A DNA stretch of 64,000 nt from Dyadobacter sandarakinus (GCF_016894445.1 NZ_CP056775.1:5451001-5515000); one strand, 5' to 3'. Positions 8,878 through 18,104 are shown, counted from the first letter of the stretch. Numbers and translations: made by a program. Notes: generated by a model not told the origin, from the letters alone.

Positions 8878-9582
8878 TCAATTTTGCCCATATTCAATGA
8901 TCCTGCGGATTTTGTAGGTGCCTGAATCTATCGTTCCGGACCCTATACAAGCTTCATTCTGGCAGTATTCATATGCTACCTGCTCGTCTGAAATGAGCCC
9001 TACATCCAGTGCGTACTGCTTTATCCCTACAAACTTGTCGATCAGCGAGGAGTCGCGGCGTTCTACAACCGACAGTGATTTCTGAAATTCCTGACTGCCG
9101 ATCCGGGCAGGCGTATCCAGCTTTTCGTAGTAGTAATCCTCTTTTTCCCCATCATTGTAAACATTTCCATTCCAGATAGCACCAGGGTCCACAGGAAAAG
9201 TCATTGCATAAAATACACGATTGTCAATGTTAGTCAGGATTTTGTCCGGGTACTTTTCTGCGGTGAATTCTTTGACTTTCAGCCAGTAATCCGCCGGCGT
9301 ACTGCGTGTAGACCGTGTGAATGTATACAGCGGCATACCATCCTGACTGGTTGTAACACGATCAATCTCATCTTTTTCCTGCCAGGTTTTGGTTACCGGA
9401 TCTTTCTGTCCCGACGAATACACCGTTTCGGTAACTTCGTAAATCGCATACCGGCCCACTTCAAGCGGGAAATAGTTTTCATAAACAACCGGCTCTGTAT
9501 CGTCGGACTCGCAGGAAGCTGCCATGGCAAGCACGGCAAGTAGTGTAATTCGGAAAAATGCAGTGGTAATTTTTCGGATCAT
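8878..9582 (-). CDS. Predicted lipoprotein of unknown function
   Basis: This 234-residue protein has a lipoprotein signal (hydrophobic stretch then AASC, with Cys24 as lipidated residue), followed by an acidic ESDDTEP spacer typical of surface-exposed Bacteroidota lipoproteins. The remainder is soluble and beta-rich in appearance (FPLEVGRYAIYEVTETVY). Two Cys near the C terminus (YCQNEACIG) could form a disulphide. I do not recognise a family. It lies 40 bp after udk on the same strand and is probably the last gene of the gcvT-porZ-udk operon. Confidence 0.75.
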   Translation of the reverse strand: MIRKITTAFFRITLLAVLAMAASCESDDTEPVVYENYFPLEVGRYAIYEVTETVYSSGQKDPVTKTWQEKDEIDRVTTSQDGMPLYTFTRSTRSTPADYWLKVKEFTAEKYPDKILTNIDNRVFYAMTFPVDPGAIWNGNVYNDGEKEDYYYEKLDTPARIGSQEFQKSLSVVERRDSSLIDKFVGIKQYALDVGLISDEQVAYEYCQNEACIGSGTIDSGTYKIRRIIEYGQN

Positions 9583-9622
9583 GTGTGTAGCTTAATGGTT
9601 GCGTATTGCAATAACGGAAAAT

Positions 9623-10264
9623 CTAGCTTTTTCTTTCTTCGAGCTTACTTCTTAAAAATCCGATCAGTACCTGAAGACCGGTATCAAAGCGTGAATTGTT
9701 ATTGATCACCATATCAGCCTCCGCGCGTAAAGGAAGGATAAACTTGTCGTAGGTAGGCGCAACGTGGTTTTCCCAGCGGTAAAGCACATCGTCCAGGTCA
9801 TATCCACGCTCATTATTGTCACGAATGATCCTGCGCTTGATTTTTACATGCTCCTTAGCATCTACAAAGATTTTCAGATCAATCAGCCGTGCTACTTCCG
9901 GGAAGTAAAAAACAAAAATCCCTTCCACAATTATAATCGGTCGCGGTTCAAAAATAAGTACTTCCGGCTTAATCAGCGGATTATTGAAGGTGTATTCCAG
10001 CTGATGAACCTGCTTTCCGGCACGCAGTACCGCGATGTGCTCTGCAAATAAATGGTGGTCAATGGTTTCGGGCAGGTCAAAGTTTTCAATGCCGTTTTCG
10101 TCCCTTGGTATTTCATGAATCGGACGGTAATAGTTGTCTTGCGAAATGCGCGTGATCTCATCCTTACCGAATGATTCGATCAGGCTTTTCATAAAGTAGG
10201 TCTTGCCTGAGGCGCTTCCGCCGGTTATACCTATAATATAAGGTAGCTTTTCGGGGGTTGTCAT
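9623..10264 (-). CDS. udk: Uridine kinase
   Basis: This predicted cytoplasmic enzyme phosphorylates uridine and cytidine to UMP and CMP in pyrimidine salvage. Its 213 residues match the usual size. The P-loop is GITGGSASGKT at residues 12-22. ISQDNYYRP supplies the conserved Asp-Asn-Tyr-Tyr substrate motif, FDLPETIDHHLF the typical following segment, and IIVEGIFVFYFPEV the Walker B region. The motif RRIIRDNNERGYD belongs to the lid. It lies 52 bp downstream of porZ and is probably co-transcribed with it. Confidence 0.95.
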   Translation of the reverse strand: MTTPEKLPYIIGITGGSASGKTYFMKSLIESFGKDEITRISQDNYYRPIHEIPRDENGIENFDLPETIDHHLFAEHIAVLRAGKQVHQLEYTFNNPLIKPEVLIFEPRPIIIVEGIFVFYFPEVARLIDLKIFVDAKEHVKIKRRIIRDNNERGYDLDDVLYRWENHVAPTYDKFILPLRAEADMVINNNSRFDTGLQVLIGFLRSKLEERKS

Positions 10265-10316
10265 GCTGCTTTAAACAATGAGATTTTATTCAAATCCCTT
10301 TAATACTATATTCAAA

Positions 10317-12131
10317 CTAGTCAATCACGGCGAGCTTGCCGGCAAATTTCTCACTTCCATCCTCATTCACCACAAGTACCATGTATATGCCGCCGCGGGC
10401 TCGCTTGCCGGTATAGTCATTCAGGTTCCAGGAGGCAGTTCCTCCGCGGGATTTTGTTTCAAAAATAAGGCGGCCCGACAGCTCGGTAATCTTCACAGTC
10501 GCATTGCCGACCAGTCCTTTAATGCCTACGTAACCTCCGTAACCCGGCCGGACCGGATTCGGGAAAATGGTTACAGCCGACAACCCGGCGGCCGGTGCCG
10601 AAGCTCCGCTCCGGTAAGATACCATTCCATTTGGCGTATCCACGTAGAGCAGCCCTGAGGCAGGCTCAAATTCAAGACCGTCAATCTGGGCAGAAGGAAG
10701 CGGACTGTCACTCTCCGTAAATTTTTGTACCATCTCGCTTCCATCCGCATTGAAAAGATAAAGCCCGGCCCTGGTTCCAATCCATTTGCGATTGCCCGGT
10801 TCCACACAAATAGCCGTACACCTTTCTGTCGAAAACAGTTTTCTGTTGCCAAACACAGGCAGTACAGCGTCCAGTCGCGAACTGTTAATAACATTGTCTG
10901 TTATGAAGTAGCCTACACCCCGGTCACTTGCAAACCAGATGTAACCGTCTTCGTCCAGTGCAAGACTGTTGATGGCGTTGGATGGCAGACTCCCGTTTCC
11001 AATAGACGTGCTGAGCAGCCGCTGTTTATTTTGCGCGGCATCCCTGACCAGGATGCCTCCCCCCAAGTCAGCTGGCAGGCGGGTCCAGGTAAGTCCGGCA
11101 AGATCCGTGATGATAGAATCGTTTTTTGGTAAAAGCGTAGTGTCGCCTGTTTCAGGAATAAAAGATTGAAAGCTGCCTGTGAAATTACCCAGCAAACCTT
11201 TCTTCAGATCGGCAATCCAAAGTCTGTTACCTTCTTTAATAACTTGTTGAAGCGATGTAAAAAGCGGACTTGTAGAAGCCGTGCTTCGGTCCTGTAAATC
11301 GATCGAGATCACCTGACTATCTGCTGTAACAAGTATCTCGTCAGCATGGGTACTAAGGTGGGAAATGCTACTGGTGGAGGCCAGTACCGTTTTCCATCCT
11401 GTATTTGTGTTTTTATAAATTCCCTTACCTGCAAATGCGGCATACAGCAGGTTGTTTCGGGTTGTTACTGCTACAATTTCCCGCGATATATTGGTCCAGC
11501 TTGCAAAATACTGCCGGTTGACAGATGCGCTGAGAGAAGCCCGCAGCGTGCCTTCATTGGTGACAGCATACATAGAGTCGGCCGTGAAAGCAACATCGGT
11601 CACAGACACTTCACTACCTGCTTTTCCAATGTACCTGTACGTTTCAAGTACCTGCCGATTTGCTGCATTTAGTACCACAATCCCGAAGTTGGTACACAGG
11701 TACGCCTTGTTTTCAGCAAATGTGACTTTGTTGATTTGTTTATTCTCGGGTAAACCACCGGCCACAGCCAGTACCGGCCAGTTTTCAATTTCGGTAATAT
11801 CCGATTCTGCATTCAGATACAGGAGGTCCATGTTCCCGTTCCGGTACGCAAGTAGCAGTATGCTGTCGGCGGGATTGTACGCCAGCGCGCCGATTCCTGT
11901 ATCATTCAAACCATTTATTTTTGAGTAGGTTTGAAAAGCCTTGTCATCTGGATTGAACCGGAAAAAGCCATTTTGCGTAGCACAGAAGATTTGATCGTTT
12001 ACCGCGACGATCTGTCTGGCGGAGAGGTAGCTGAAATGAGTTTGCCAGGTATGGAGCGGTATATTCTGAGCATCCGCATTCCTGCATATCATCAGTAACA
12101 GCAAACCCCACACAACCCCACCTGCTTTCAT
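10317..12131 (-). CDS. porZ: Type IX secretion component PorZ
   Basis: This 604-residue protein has a signal peptide (ending RNADAQ), two beta-propeller regions of the two-component-regulator-propeller type (repeats such as QIVAVNDQIFCATQNGFF and GYIWFASDRGVGYF), and a C-terminal T9SS sorting domain starting at VTIFPNPVRPG. This arrangement and the opening segment HTWQTHFSYLSARQIV match PorZ. In Porphyromonas, PorZ is a cell-surface part of the T9SS attachment complex that binds anionic LPS and works with the sortase PorU. The gene follows the three-module repeat protein by 18 bp. Its presence supports an active T9SS, consistent with the sorted cargo elsewhere in the window. Confidence 0.88.
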   Translation of the reverse strand: MKAGGVVWGLLLLMICRNADAQNIPLHTWQTHFSYLSARQIVAVNDQIFCATQNGFFRFNPDDKAFQTYSKINGLNDTGIGALAYNPADSILLLAYRNGNMDLLYLNAESDITEIENWPVLAVAGGLPENKQINKVTFAENKAYLCTNFGIVVLNAANRQVLETYRYIGKAGSEVSVTDVAFTADSMYAVTNEGTLRASLSASVNRQYFASWTNISREIVAVTTRNNLLYAAFAGKGIYKNTNTGWKTVLASTSSISHLSTHADEILVTADSQVISIDLQDRSTASTSPLFTSLQQVIKEGNRLWIADLKKGLLGNFTGSFQSFIPETGDTTLLPKNDSIITDLAGLTWTRLPADLGGGILVRDAAQNKQRLLSTSIGNGSLPSNAINSLALDEDGYIWFASDRGVGYFITDNVINSSRLDAVLPVFGNRKLFSTERCTAICVEPGNRKWIGTRAGLYLFNADGSEMVQKFTESDSPLPSAQIDGLEFEPASGLLYVDTPNGMVSYRSGASAPAAGLSAVTIFPNPVRPGYGGYVGIKGLVGNATVKITELSGRLIFETKSRGGTASWNLNDYTGKRARGGIYMVLVVNEDGSEKFAGKLAVID

Positions 12132-12149
12132 CTGTCGGAACGTTTTTAG

Positions 12150-14120
12150 TTATTGTTCCACCGTCACGATAGCCGAGCCACGCCCTGCACCCGAGCCGCA
12201 GCCGCTTTTCAGCGAGCTGATCTTGTACTCGGTTGTTTTCTCCGGCGATACCGAAATCAGGTAAGGGTTCAGGAAGGTCCCATTGATGGCAGTACCATCC
12301 GAAAGTGTAAATGACCAGGGCGGCAGGCCGTTTCTGAATTTTAGCTGAATACGCGTCGAGCGCCCGGCTGTAATGGTGCCTCTTCCCGAAACTTCGGCCA
12401 CTGCGCGGTCCGGCGCAAGTATTTCCACTTCCTGGATCGCGCTTGATACAGCCGGCGATGAAGATATAATCCTGATTTTACGGGAGGTCAGCGTATCTCC
12501 GGGATTTACCGCCACCTTCACCTGCATCATTCCGGATGCACTGGTAGCAGGAACATCCACAAAACGCCCCGACTTATCGGTCATCTGCACCGTAAACTTG
12601 TTTCCCGGATTATACCTGCCCTCGGTTTTGTAGGGTAGTTCCAGCGTAGCTCCCGAGCAAACCATATTCTGGGTCAGCTTGTCGAGCGTAATGCTTGCAG
12701 GAGGACTTTTTACCGAAACTTTCGCGGATCCTGAGAAAGTACCCACGCCGCACAGGCCACCCGCTGAGGTAATCTGGTAGTTGGTGTCGTATAAAGGCTT
12801 CACCCTGATCTTTGCCGGTGATTCTATGATATTGTTTTCGTATGTACCGTCCGAGAGCAGTACAAACCACGGACCGCCGCCGGTAAACCGTACCGTCAGC
12901 TCTCCTGATTCATTTTCACCCAGGCGCAAAGAATCCCGCTGCAAAATGGCTGTTGTAGGCGAAACAATGGAAATATTGGCCGTCTGACTCACCAGGTAAG
13001 GAGCAGAGGAAACCACGCGGAGCTTGTACTCACCCGGTTTGTAGCTGGCAGGAATCTGCGTCGTGATATATCCGGTACTGTCCGGTGTGGAAATATTTTT
13101 AAAAGCACCTGTACGTTCCGCAATCTGTACGGTAAAACGGTTTCCGTCTTTATATTTTCCCGTAGCATTGAAAGGTACCTGGAAAGGCACACCGGCACAA
13201 AGCTTGGCAATTTTCTCAGCTTCTTTCAGTTCCAGCTTGGGCTCAGGATTGTTGTTGACGTTCACAATCGCCTCTCCTGATACGGTACCACTGCCGCATG
13301 CATTGGCCACACCCAGCAGCTTGTAGGCTTTCACATCTTTGGGACTTACAGTTAAATAATGCGGATTGGATAACGTATGCATAACCGTTGTGCTGTCGGA
13401 AAGGCGGAAAGACCAAGGTGCAGTGCCTGTAAAATGAATGCGGAGGCTGGCTTCCTGCCCAGGCATAATGCGCACAGATTGTGTGCCGTCAATGATTTCA
13501 ATGCGTGCGGCCGGTGTTTGTAAAAGCCTGAGCGGTACTTCCTGGCTCCTGATCACAGGAATGGAACTTACGACTTGTATTTTATACACTTCACCCCCGA
13601 TTTTGTACGAAGGTACCACTGCTTTTACAGGACTTTTTTTAACCGGCAGTGAGATCGGCACCGACTTGCCCGCAGCGTCAACCATGTAGGCAGTGAAGGT
13701 ATTGTCTTCATCAAATGGCCCCACGGTCCTGAATGGAATGTCAATGGTAGTACCGGGACATACGGAAAGGTAGGAGATGTCTTCCACGATGATTCGGTAC
13801 GAATGCATGGTATCGGCCGCGATTTTGCCGCTTTTTTCGAGCTGCTCTTCGGCTTCTTTTTCGGTCAGGGTATCACCGGAGGCGATAGTCGCAGTGTCAG
13901 CGACGGTACCGATTGTAGTATCCGGTTCAACGGGCTTAACAACAGGAGGAACTGCTTTCTTTGCAGGTACTGCTATGGGAGCCTTGGGTCTGGCCTGGGG
14001 GGCAGGAGCTTTCGGGCTGCTTGCCGCTGGCTTTTTTGCAGGAAGTGCGCGTTTCTGCGCCACGGCACCATGAGTCAGCAACAATGTCCAGCAAAAAAGA
14101 ATAAGCAGGTATTTATGCAT
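12150..14120 (-). CDS. Secreted three-module repeat protein, unknown function
   Basis: This 656-residue protein has a signal peptide (ending GAVAQ), a Pro/Ala/Lys-rich low-complexity linker (about 25-68), and three homologous modules of about 170 residues (roughly 118-290, 305-470, 485-656). Each module starts with a [LV]Cx[GS]xxx-x-[LI]P-like strand (VCPGTTIDIPF, LCAGVPFQVPF, VCSGATLELPY). Each contains a PWSF/PWFV-LSDGT segment and ends with a second Cys in ACGSG, LCGVG or GCGSG. One disulphide per module and an Ig-like beta fold are inferred. No T9SS sorting domain is apparent. It sits between comB and porZ with spacings of about 20 bp, so an envelope or T9SS-related role is suggested by context only. 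Confidence 0.8.
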   Translation of the reverse strand: MHKYLLILFCWTLLLTHGAVAQKRALPAKKPAASSPKAPAPQARPKAPIAVPAKKAVPPVVKPVEPDTTIGTVADTATIASGDTLTEKEAEEQLEKSGKIAADTMHSYRIIVEDISYLSVCPGTTIDIPFRTVGPFDEDNTFTAYMVDAAGKSVPISLPVKKSPVKAVVPSYKIGGEVYKIQVVSSIPVIRSQEVPLRLLQTPAARIEIIDGTQSVRIMPGQEASLRIHFTGTAPWSFRLSDSTTVMHTLSNPHYLTVSPKDVKAYKLLGVANACGSGTVSGEAIVNVNNNPEPKLELKEAEKIAKLCAGVPFQVPFNATGKYKDGNRFTVQIAERTGAFKNISTPDSTGYITTQIPASYKPGEYKLRVVSSAPYLVSQTANISIVSPTTAILQRDSLRLGENESGELTVRFTGGGPWFVLLSDGTYENNIIESPAKIRVKPLYDTNYQITSAGGLCGVGTFSGSAKVSVKSPPASITLDKLTQNMVCSGATLELPYKTEGRYNPGNKFTVQMTDKSGRFVDVPATSASGMMQVKVAVNPGDTLTSRKIRIISSSPAVSSAIQEVEILAPDRAVAEVSGRGTITAGRSTRIQLKFRNGLPPWSFTLSDGTAINGTFLNPYLISVSPEKTTEYKISSLKSGCGSGAGRGSAIVTVEQ

Positions 14121-14141
14121 GTACAGTTTTTTAGAATACCA

Positions 14142-14852
14142 TTAATTCATAGCCACCAATGCACCGCCGCGCAGCACAGGCACAACGTCGTAAAGGTCGG
14201 TCTGCAGGCAGTAAGAAATATCTTTCTGTATTCCGAGGCGCTGCAAACGACGAACGTGTGACGAGTTGGAAACGCTGCCCAGAAGGTTATCCCGGCTCTG
14301 GTTGTACAAACGCTGCGCCATCAATGTGCCGTCCTCCAGGAGCATGTACTGGTCCTTCAATGCCTCTGCCAGTGCGCCTGCATACAATGTGTCTTCCAGG
14401 TTGGGGCGGCCTTTCCAGCCCGCGCAAAGTACAAGTACATCGTACGGTTCGGAGCGGAGATGTTGTGCCAATGCACCCAGGTTCAGAAACGAGCCTACCA
14501 TCACCTTTACTGCCGATGCTTTTGCCTTGGCAATGGATAACGTTCCGTTTGTAGTGGTCATTGCTACCTCAGCGCCAATCAGCTTTTCATCCATAAAGCT
14601 GAATGGCGAATTGTCGAGGTCAAAACCTTCCACTTTCCTGGCATCCCGCTCAGCAGCAGCAAAAAAACCTTTATCCTGCAAAAACTTGCATTCTTCAATC
14701 GTAGCCACGGGGGTAATGCTTTTTACGCCGTAGGCCAGGCCGGTAACCATACACGAGGTAGCCCTGAACACGTCGGCGACTACTACAATGCAATTATCCA
14801 TTTTGTGCAGGTGCAGCAGGTCCGGGGTTAGACAAACGTCAAGTTGTTTCAT
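14142..14852 (-). CDS. comB: 2-phosphosulfolactate phosphatase (ComB family)
   Basis: This 236-residue protein is predicted to hydrolyse 2-phosphosulfolactate to sulfolactate (EC 3.1.3.71), known from coenzyme M synthesis in methanogens and from sulfolactate formation in some bacteria. Family features are the VVADVFRATSCMVTGLAYG segment, AERDARKVEGFDLDNSPF, MTTTNGT and VLCAGWKGRPNLEDTLYAG. Coenzyme M itself is not expected in Bacteroidota. A link to sulfonate or sulfonolipid metabolism is an inference, because no ComA homologue lies nearby. It is located 26 bp after gcvT and 21 bp before the repeat-protein gene, inside the probable operon. Confidence 0.88.
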   Translation of the reverse strand: MKQLDVCLTPDLLHLHKMDNCIVVVADVFRATSCMVTGLAYGVKSITPVATIEECKFLQDKGFFAAAERDARKVEGFDLDNSPFSFMDEKLIGAEVAMTTTNGTLSIAKAKASAVKVMVGSFLNLGALAQHLRSEPYDVLVLCAGWKGRPNLEDTLYAGALAEALKDQYMLLEDGTLMAQRLYNQSRDNLLGSVSNSSHVRRLQRLGIQKDISYCLQTDLYDVVPVLRGGALVAMN

Positions 14853-14878
14853 TATAAGTACTGAATGCTCGCGGGAGC

Positions 14879-15958
14879 TTATTTTACGAATGGGAGTTTA
14901 ACAATCTGTGCTTTGAGGAGCCGGTCTCTTACCTTGACGAATATTTCGGTGCCGGGTTTGCTGTATACGGCTGGTACGTAGCCCATGCCGATGCCTTTCT
15001 GCAGGGTAGGTGACTGTGTGCCGGAAGTTACTTCACCAATGCGGTTGCCACTGGCATCGGCGAGCTCATAGTGACCGCGCGGGATGCCGCGATCTATCAT
15101 TTCAAAGCCGACCAGTTTCTGTTGTACACCGGCTTCTTTCTGTACTTTTAACTGCGGGGAATTGATAAAGTCTTTGGTGAATTTGGTAACCCAGCCTAAG
15201 CCTGCTTCCAAAGGTGATGTCTGATCGTCAACATCATTGCCGTAAAGACAAAAACCCTTTTCAAGCCGCAGTGTATCGCGGGCTCCCAAGCCCACCGGTT
15301 TGATATCGTATGCTTTTCCGGCTTCGAAAATCGCTTTCCAAACCGCCTCTGCATCGGAGTTTTTTACATAAATTTCAAAACCTCCTGCGCCGGTATAGCC
15401 GGTAGCAGAAATGAGCACGTCGCTGACACCGGCCAGCTCGCCTGTTTGAAAGGTATAATAGTCCATGGCAGCAAGGTCAATCCCTGTGAGCGGCTGCAAT
15501 ACTGCGGCAGCATTGGGGCCCTGTACTGCAAAAAGGCAGGTTTCATCCGAAATGTTGGTCATCTCAGCCTCTTCGGCGTTGTGGCTCGAAATCCAGTTCC
15601 AATCTTTCTCGATATTGGATGCATTTACCACCAGCAGATATTCCTGCTCACTGATCCTGTACACAAGCAGGTCGTCCACTACGCCGCCTTCCGCATTGGG
15701 CAGGTAGCTGTATTGTACTTTTCCGTCAAAAAGTGCAGATGCATCATTGGCGGAAACACGCTGTATCAGGTTTAACGCACCAGGTCCTTTTACCAGGAAC
15801 TCGCCCATATGCGACACGTCAAAAACACCCACATTATTCCGTACCGTATGATGTTCTTCAAGATCTGACGAATAGCGTACAGGCATTTCAAAGCCGGCAA
15901 ATGGGACCATTTTGGCGCCCAGTCCTACGTGAACCTGATGTAACGGTACTGTTTTCAT
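14879..15958 (-). CDS. gcvT: Glycine cleavage system aminomethyltransferase (T protein)
   Basis: This 359-residue T protein transfers the methylene group from the aminomethyl-lipoyl H protein to tetrahydrofolate and releases ammonia. Recognisable elements are the N-terminal MVPFAGFEMPVRYS, VGVFDVSHMGEF, the ISATGYTGAGGFEIYV folate-site segment, and DTLRLEKGFCLYGNDVDD with the conserved acidic residues. The length is typical. It is the first gene of a minus-strand run ending with the lipoprotein at 8.9 kb. gcvH and gcvP are not in the window. Confidence 0.95.
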   Translation of the reverse strand: MKTVPLHQVHVGLGAKMVPFAGFEMPVRYSSDLEEHHTVRNNVGVFDVSHMGEFLVKGPGALNLIQRVSANDASALFDGKVQYSYLPNAEGGVVDDLLVYRISEQEYLLVVNASNIEKDWNWISSHNAEEAEMTNISDETCLFAVQGPNAAAVLQPLTGIDLAAMDYYTFQTGELAGVSDVLISATGYTGAGGFEIYVKNSDAEAVWKAIFEAGKAYDIKPVGLGARDTLRLEKGFCLYGNDVDDQTSPLEAGLGWVTKFTKDFINSPQLKVQKEAGVQQKLVGFEMIDRGIPRGHYELADASGNRIGEVTSGTQSPTLQKGIGMGYVPAVYSKPGTEIFVKVRDRLLKAQIVKLPFVK

Positions 15959-15986
15959 GGATAGTGGATATGTTCTGAATAATTTA

Positions 15987-16020
15987 CAAAAGTATGCAAT
16001 GCACAGTAAAGCGTCACAAA
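15987..16020 (-). promoter_or_regulatory. Putative promoter of the gcvT operon
   Basis: The minus strand has an exact -7 element TACTTTTG at 15987-15994 and a TTTG at 16017-16020. The gap of 22 bases is slightly long for Bacteroidota. The -7 box lies about 30 bp upstream of the gcvT start. No glycine riboswitch fold was recognised here. Confidence 0.45.
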
Positions 16021-16113
16021 AAACTGTCTTTTCAGCTTTGCACCCATGTCCTTTGAAGTATATTGTGAAAAAGTTGGCTAAAAGGTGTATGTTCCCGCTG
16101 CTTACATTTTTTC

Positions 16114-17289
16114 ATGTTTATGAATAAAAAAATACTTGTTACGATACTCAGCATCCTGGCAGGCAATGCCTTTTCGCAAACTGCAACCTTCCGGGGGGAA
16201 GTGCTGGACGATAAAATCAGCATCGGCTACGGACTGGCTACCGGGGACGTGGACGGTGACGGCCAAACGGACATATTGCTTGCAGATAAAAAGGAGATTG
16301 TCTGGTATAAAAATCCGGGTAGCCGGCAGTCCGGATGGACACGCAATGTAATGGCCCGTGACCTTACGGAACATGACAATGTATGCATTGCCGCACGCGA
16401 TATTGATGGCGACGGCATGGTAGAGGTTGCAGTAGGCGCTCAATGGAATCCTTCCGAAACAAAGAATTCCCAGCAATCGGGAGCAGTTTTCTATCTGCAA
16501 CGCCCTGGTAACCCTGCCGGACTTTGGGAGGCTGTCAAGCTGCACCATGAAGTGACTGTGCACAGGATGCACTGGCTCAAAAAAGCCGATGGAACTTTCC
16601 AGCTCGCAGTACTTCCGCTGCATGGAGAGGGAAACGAAGGCGGTGAGGGAGCCGGCGTGAAGATGATCGCGCTGGACGTGCCGGAGAAGAAAAACGGAAT
16701 CTGGCCCTATGACCTCATCGAAACCGGCATGCATATGACCCATAACTTTCAGCCAATGGAAATTGCAGGCCGCATGCTGGGCGTGTCCATAGCAGGAAAG
16801 GAAGGTGTGCAGGTGTTTCTGGATGGCGCCAATGGGTGGGCACCCTCGGGCAACTGGATGGTACCCGGCAGGGGAGTAGGGGAAATCAGGACGGGAAGCC
16901 TGGGCAACAGGCAACTGTTTACCGCTACCATTGAACCCATGCACGGCAACACCCTGGTAGTATATACCAAAGATGGGCGTACGGTACTGACGGATAAGAT
17001 CAAGGAGGGACATGCACTTGCGTGCGCGGACTTTTTCGGGCAGGGGCGTGACCAGGTAGTCATGGGCTGGCGCAACCCGAATGTAACAGGGGAAACCGGC
17101 GTACGGATTTACATCGGATCAGATGCGGAAGGTAAAAAATGGCAGGAATATACCCTGGACGAAAAGATCAAAATGGCTTGTGAGGATATCAGCGTAGCGG
17201 ATCTGGACGGCGATGGCGACCTGGATATCATTGCCTCGGGCAGGGCCACGCACAATTTGGCCGTGTACTGGAACCAGAAAGTGAAGTAG
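16114..17289 (+). CDS. Secreted FG-GAP/VCBS-repeat protein
   Basis: This 391-residue exported protein has a signal peptide (ILSILAGNAFSQ). ATG 16120, two codons in, is an equally good start. It contains FG-GAP/VCBS-type repeats with calcium-binding Asp-rich loops: GDVDGDGQTDILLAD near the N terminus, DIDGDGMVEVAVGA (about 95-108) and DLDGDGDLDIIASGR near the C terminus. An integrin-like beta-propeller fold is inferred. There is no T9SS sorting domain, so a periplasmic or outer-surface location is likely. No enzymatic motif is apparent and the ligand is unknown. It stands alone, divergent from gcvT and convergent with the zinc peptidase gene across a shared terminator. Confidence 0.8.
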   Translation: MFMNKKILVTILSILAGNAFSQTATFRGEVLDDKISIGYGLATGDVDGDGQTDILLADKKEIVWYKNPGSRQSGWTRNVMARDLTEHDNVCIAARDIDGDGMVEVAVGAQWNPSETKNSQQSGAVFYLQRPGNPAGLWEAVKLHHEVTVHRMHWLKKADGTFQLAVLPLHGEGNEGGEGAGVKMIALDVPEKKNGIWPYDLIETGMHMTHNFQPMEIAGRMLGVSIAGKEGVQVFLDGANGWAPSGNWMVPGRGVGEIRTGSLGNRQLFTATIEPMHGNTLVVYTKDGRTVLTDKIKEGHALACADFFGQGRDQVVMGWRNPNVTGETGVRIYIGSDAEGKKWQEYTLDEKIKMACEDISVADLDGDGDLDIIASGRATHNLAVYWNQKVK

Positions 17290-17297
17290 CATAACGG

Positions 17298-17324
17298 AAA
17301 AAGGAGGCAGGTGCCTCCTTTTTT
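17298..17324. terminator. Bidirectional intrinsic terminator
   Basis: AAAAAGGAGGCA pairs with TGCCTCCTTTTTT around a 2-3 base loop. Poly-A and poly-T flanks make it usable in both directions. It separates the convergent FG-GAP protein and zinc metallopeptidase genes. Confidence 0.85.
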
Positions 17325-17346
17325 CATATTCATTTGAAATTGTAAT

Positions 17347-18027
17347 CTAGTCACGGCGCCCCATCAGCAGGCTTACGTAGTACAGCAGCGTAGCCAGTGA
17401 ACCGATCGCGGCCACAAGATATGTACGCGCAGCCCATTTAAGCGCATCAGCAGACATTACGTACTCACGTTCGTTCACAATCCTGTTTTTCTGAATCCAC
17501 GCCAATGCCCGGTTACTTGCATCATACTCTACAGGCAGGGTAATAAAGCTGAACAGTGTTGTCAATGCAAACAGACCTACACCTATTGCCAGCGGAATGA
17601 TGGTGGTATTGATCATAAATATACCCGCCAGAATGATCCATTGCATATACTGAGACGCAATGCTCAGGAAAGGCACCATTTGCGAGCGGAACTGCAGCCA
17701 GCTGTATGCTTTGGCATGCTGCACCGCATGCCCGCATTCGTGGGATGCTACTGCTGCGGCTGCCACGCTCCTTCCGTAATACACATCCGGGCTCAGGTTT
17801 ACCGTCTTGTCCTGCGGATTATAATGGTCTGTCAGGCGGCCTTCTACAGAAAGTACCCGTACATCAAAAATTCCGCTTTCACGAAGCATGGTTTCGGCGA
17901 TTTCCTTACCGCTCATTCCATTGCTCAGGCCTACTTGTGAGTATTCTTCAAACTTACTTTTTAAACGCCACTGTACATACAGGCTAACGCCCATTACAAT
18001 GATAGCAATCAAATATGCACCTCCCAT
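17347..18027 (-). CDS. Membrane zinc metallopeptidase (YugP-type)
   Basis: This 226-residue integral membrane protein of the neutral zinc metallopeptidase family (Zn_peptidase_2, YugP-like) has an N-terminal membrane segment (1-20). The zinc motif HECGH at 96-100 lies in SHECGHAVQHA. Hydrophobic segments near 120-165 and 205-220 flank PVEYDASNRAL. The segment preceding the motif (VNLSPDVYYGRSVAAAAVA) is typical of the family. Its physiological substrate is not established. It is the last gene of the panD-flippase-rfaE2 run. Confidence 0.88.
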   Translation of the reverse strand: MGGAYLIAIIVMGVSLYVQWRLKSKFEEYSQVGLSNGMSGKEIAETMLRESGIFDVRVLSVEGRLTDHYNPQDKTVNLSPDVYYGRSVAAAAVASHECGHAVQHAKAYSWLQFRSQMVPFLSIASQYMQWIILAGIFMINTTIIPLAIGVGLFALTTLFSFITLPVEYDASNRALAWIQKNRIVNEREYVMSADALKWAARTYLVAAIGSLATLLYYVSLLMGRRD

Positions 18028-18104
18028 AGCTCCTTTTAATTTTCGATGGTTAACTGTTCGTTATTTCAAGTCTATTAGTAACGTTCCGGCGCGTCGCCTC
18101 GTCT

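Noticed and set aside
11452..14261. Several plus-strand frames of 80-160 residues opposite porZ and the repeat protein
   Set aside because: They mirror the codon structure of the real minus-strand genes and have no start context, domains or promoters.
15959..16113. Glycine riboswitch upstream of gcvT
   Set aside because: The leader after the predicted promoter is only about 30 bases, and no conserved aptamer core was seen.
16102..17013. Long minus-strand frame (303 residues) opposite the FG-GAP gene
   Set aside because: It lies wholly antisense to a gene with clear calcium-loop repeats and signal peptide, and its translation shows no domain or coherent composition.
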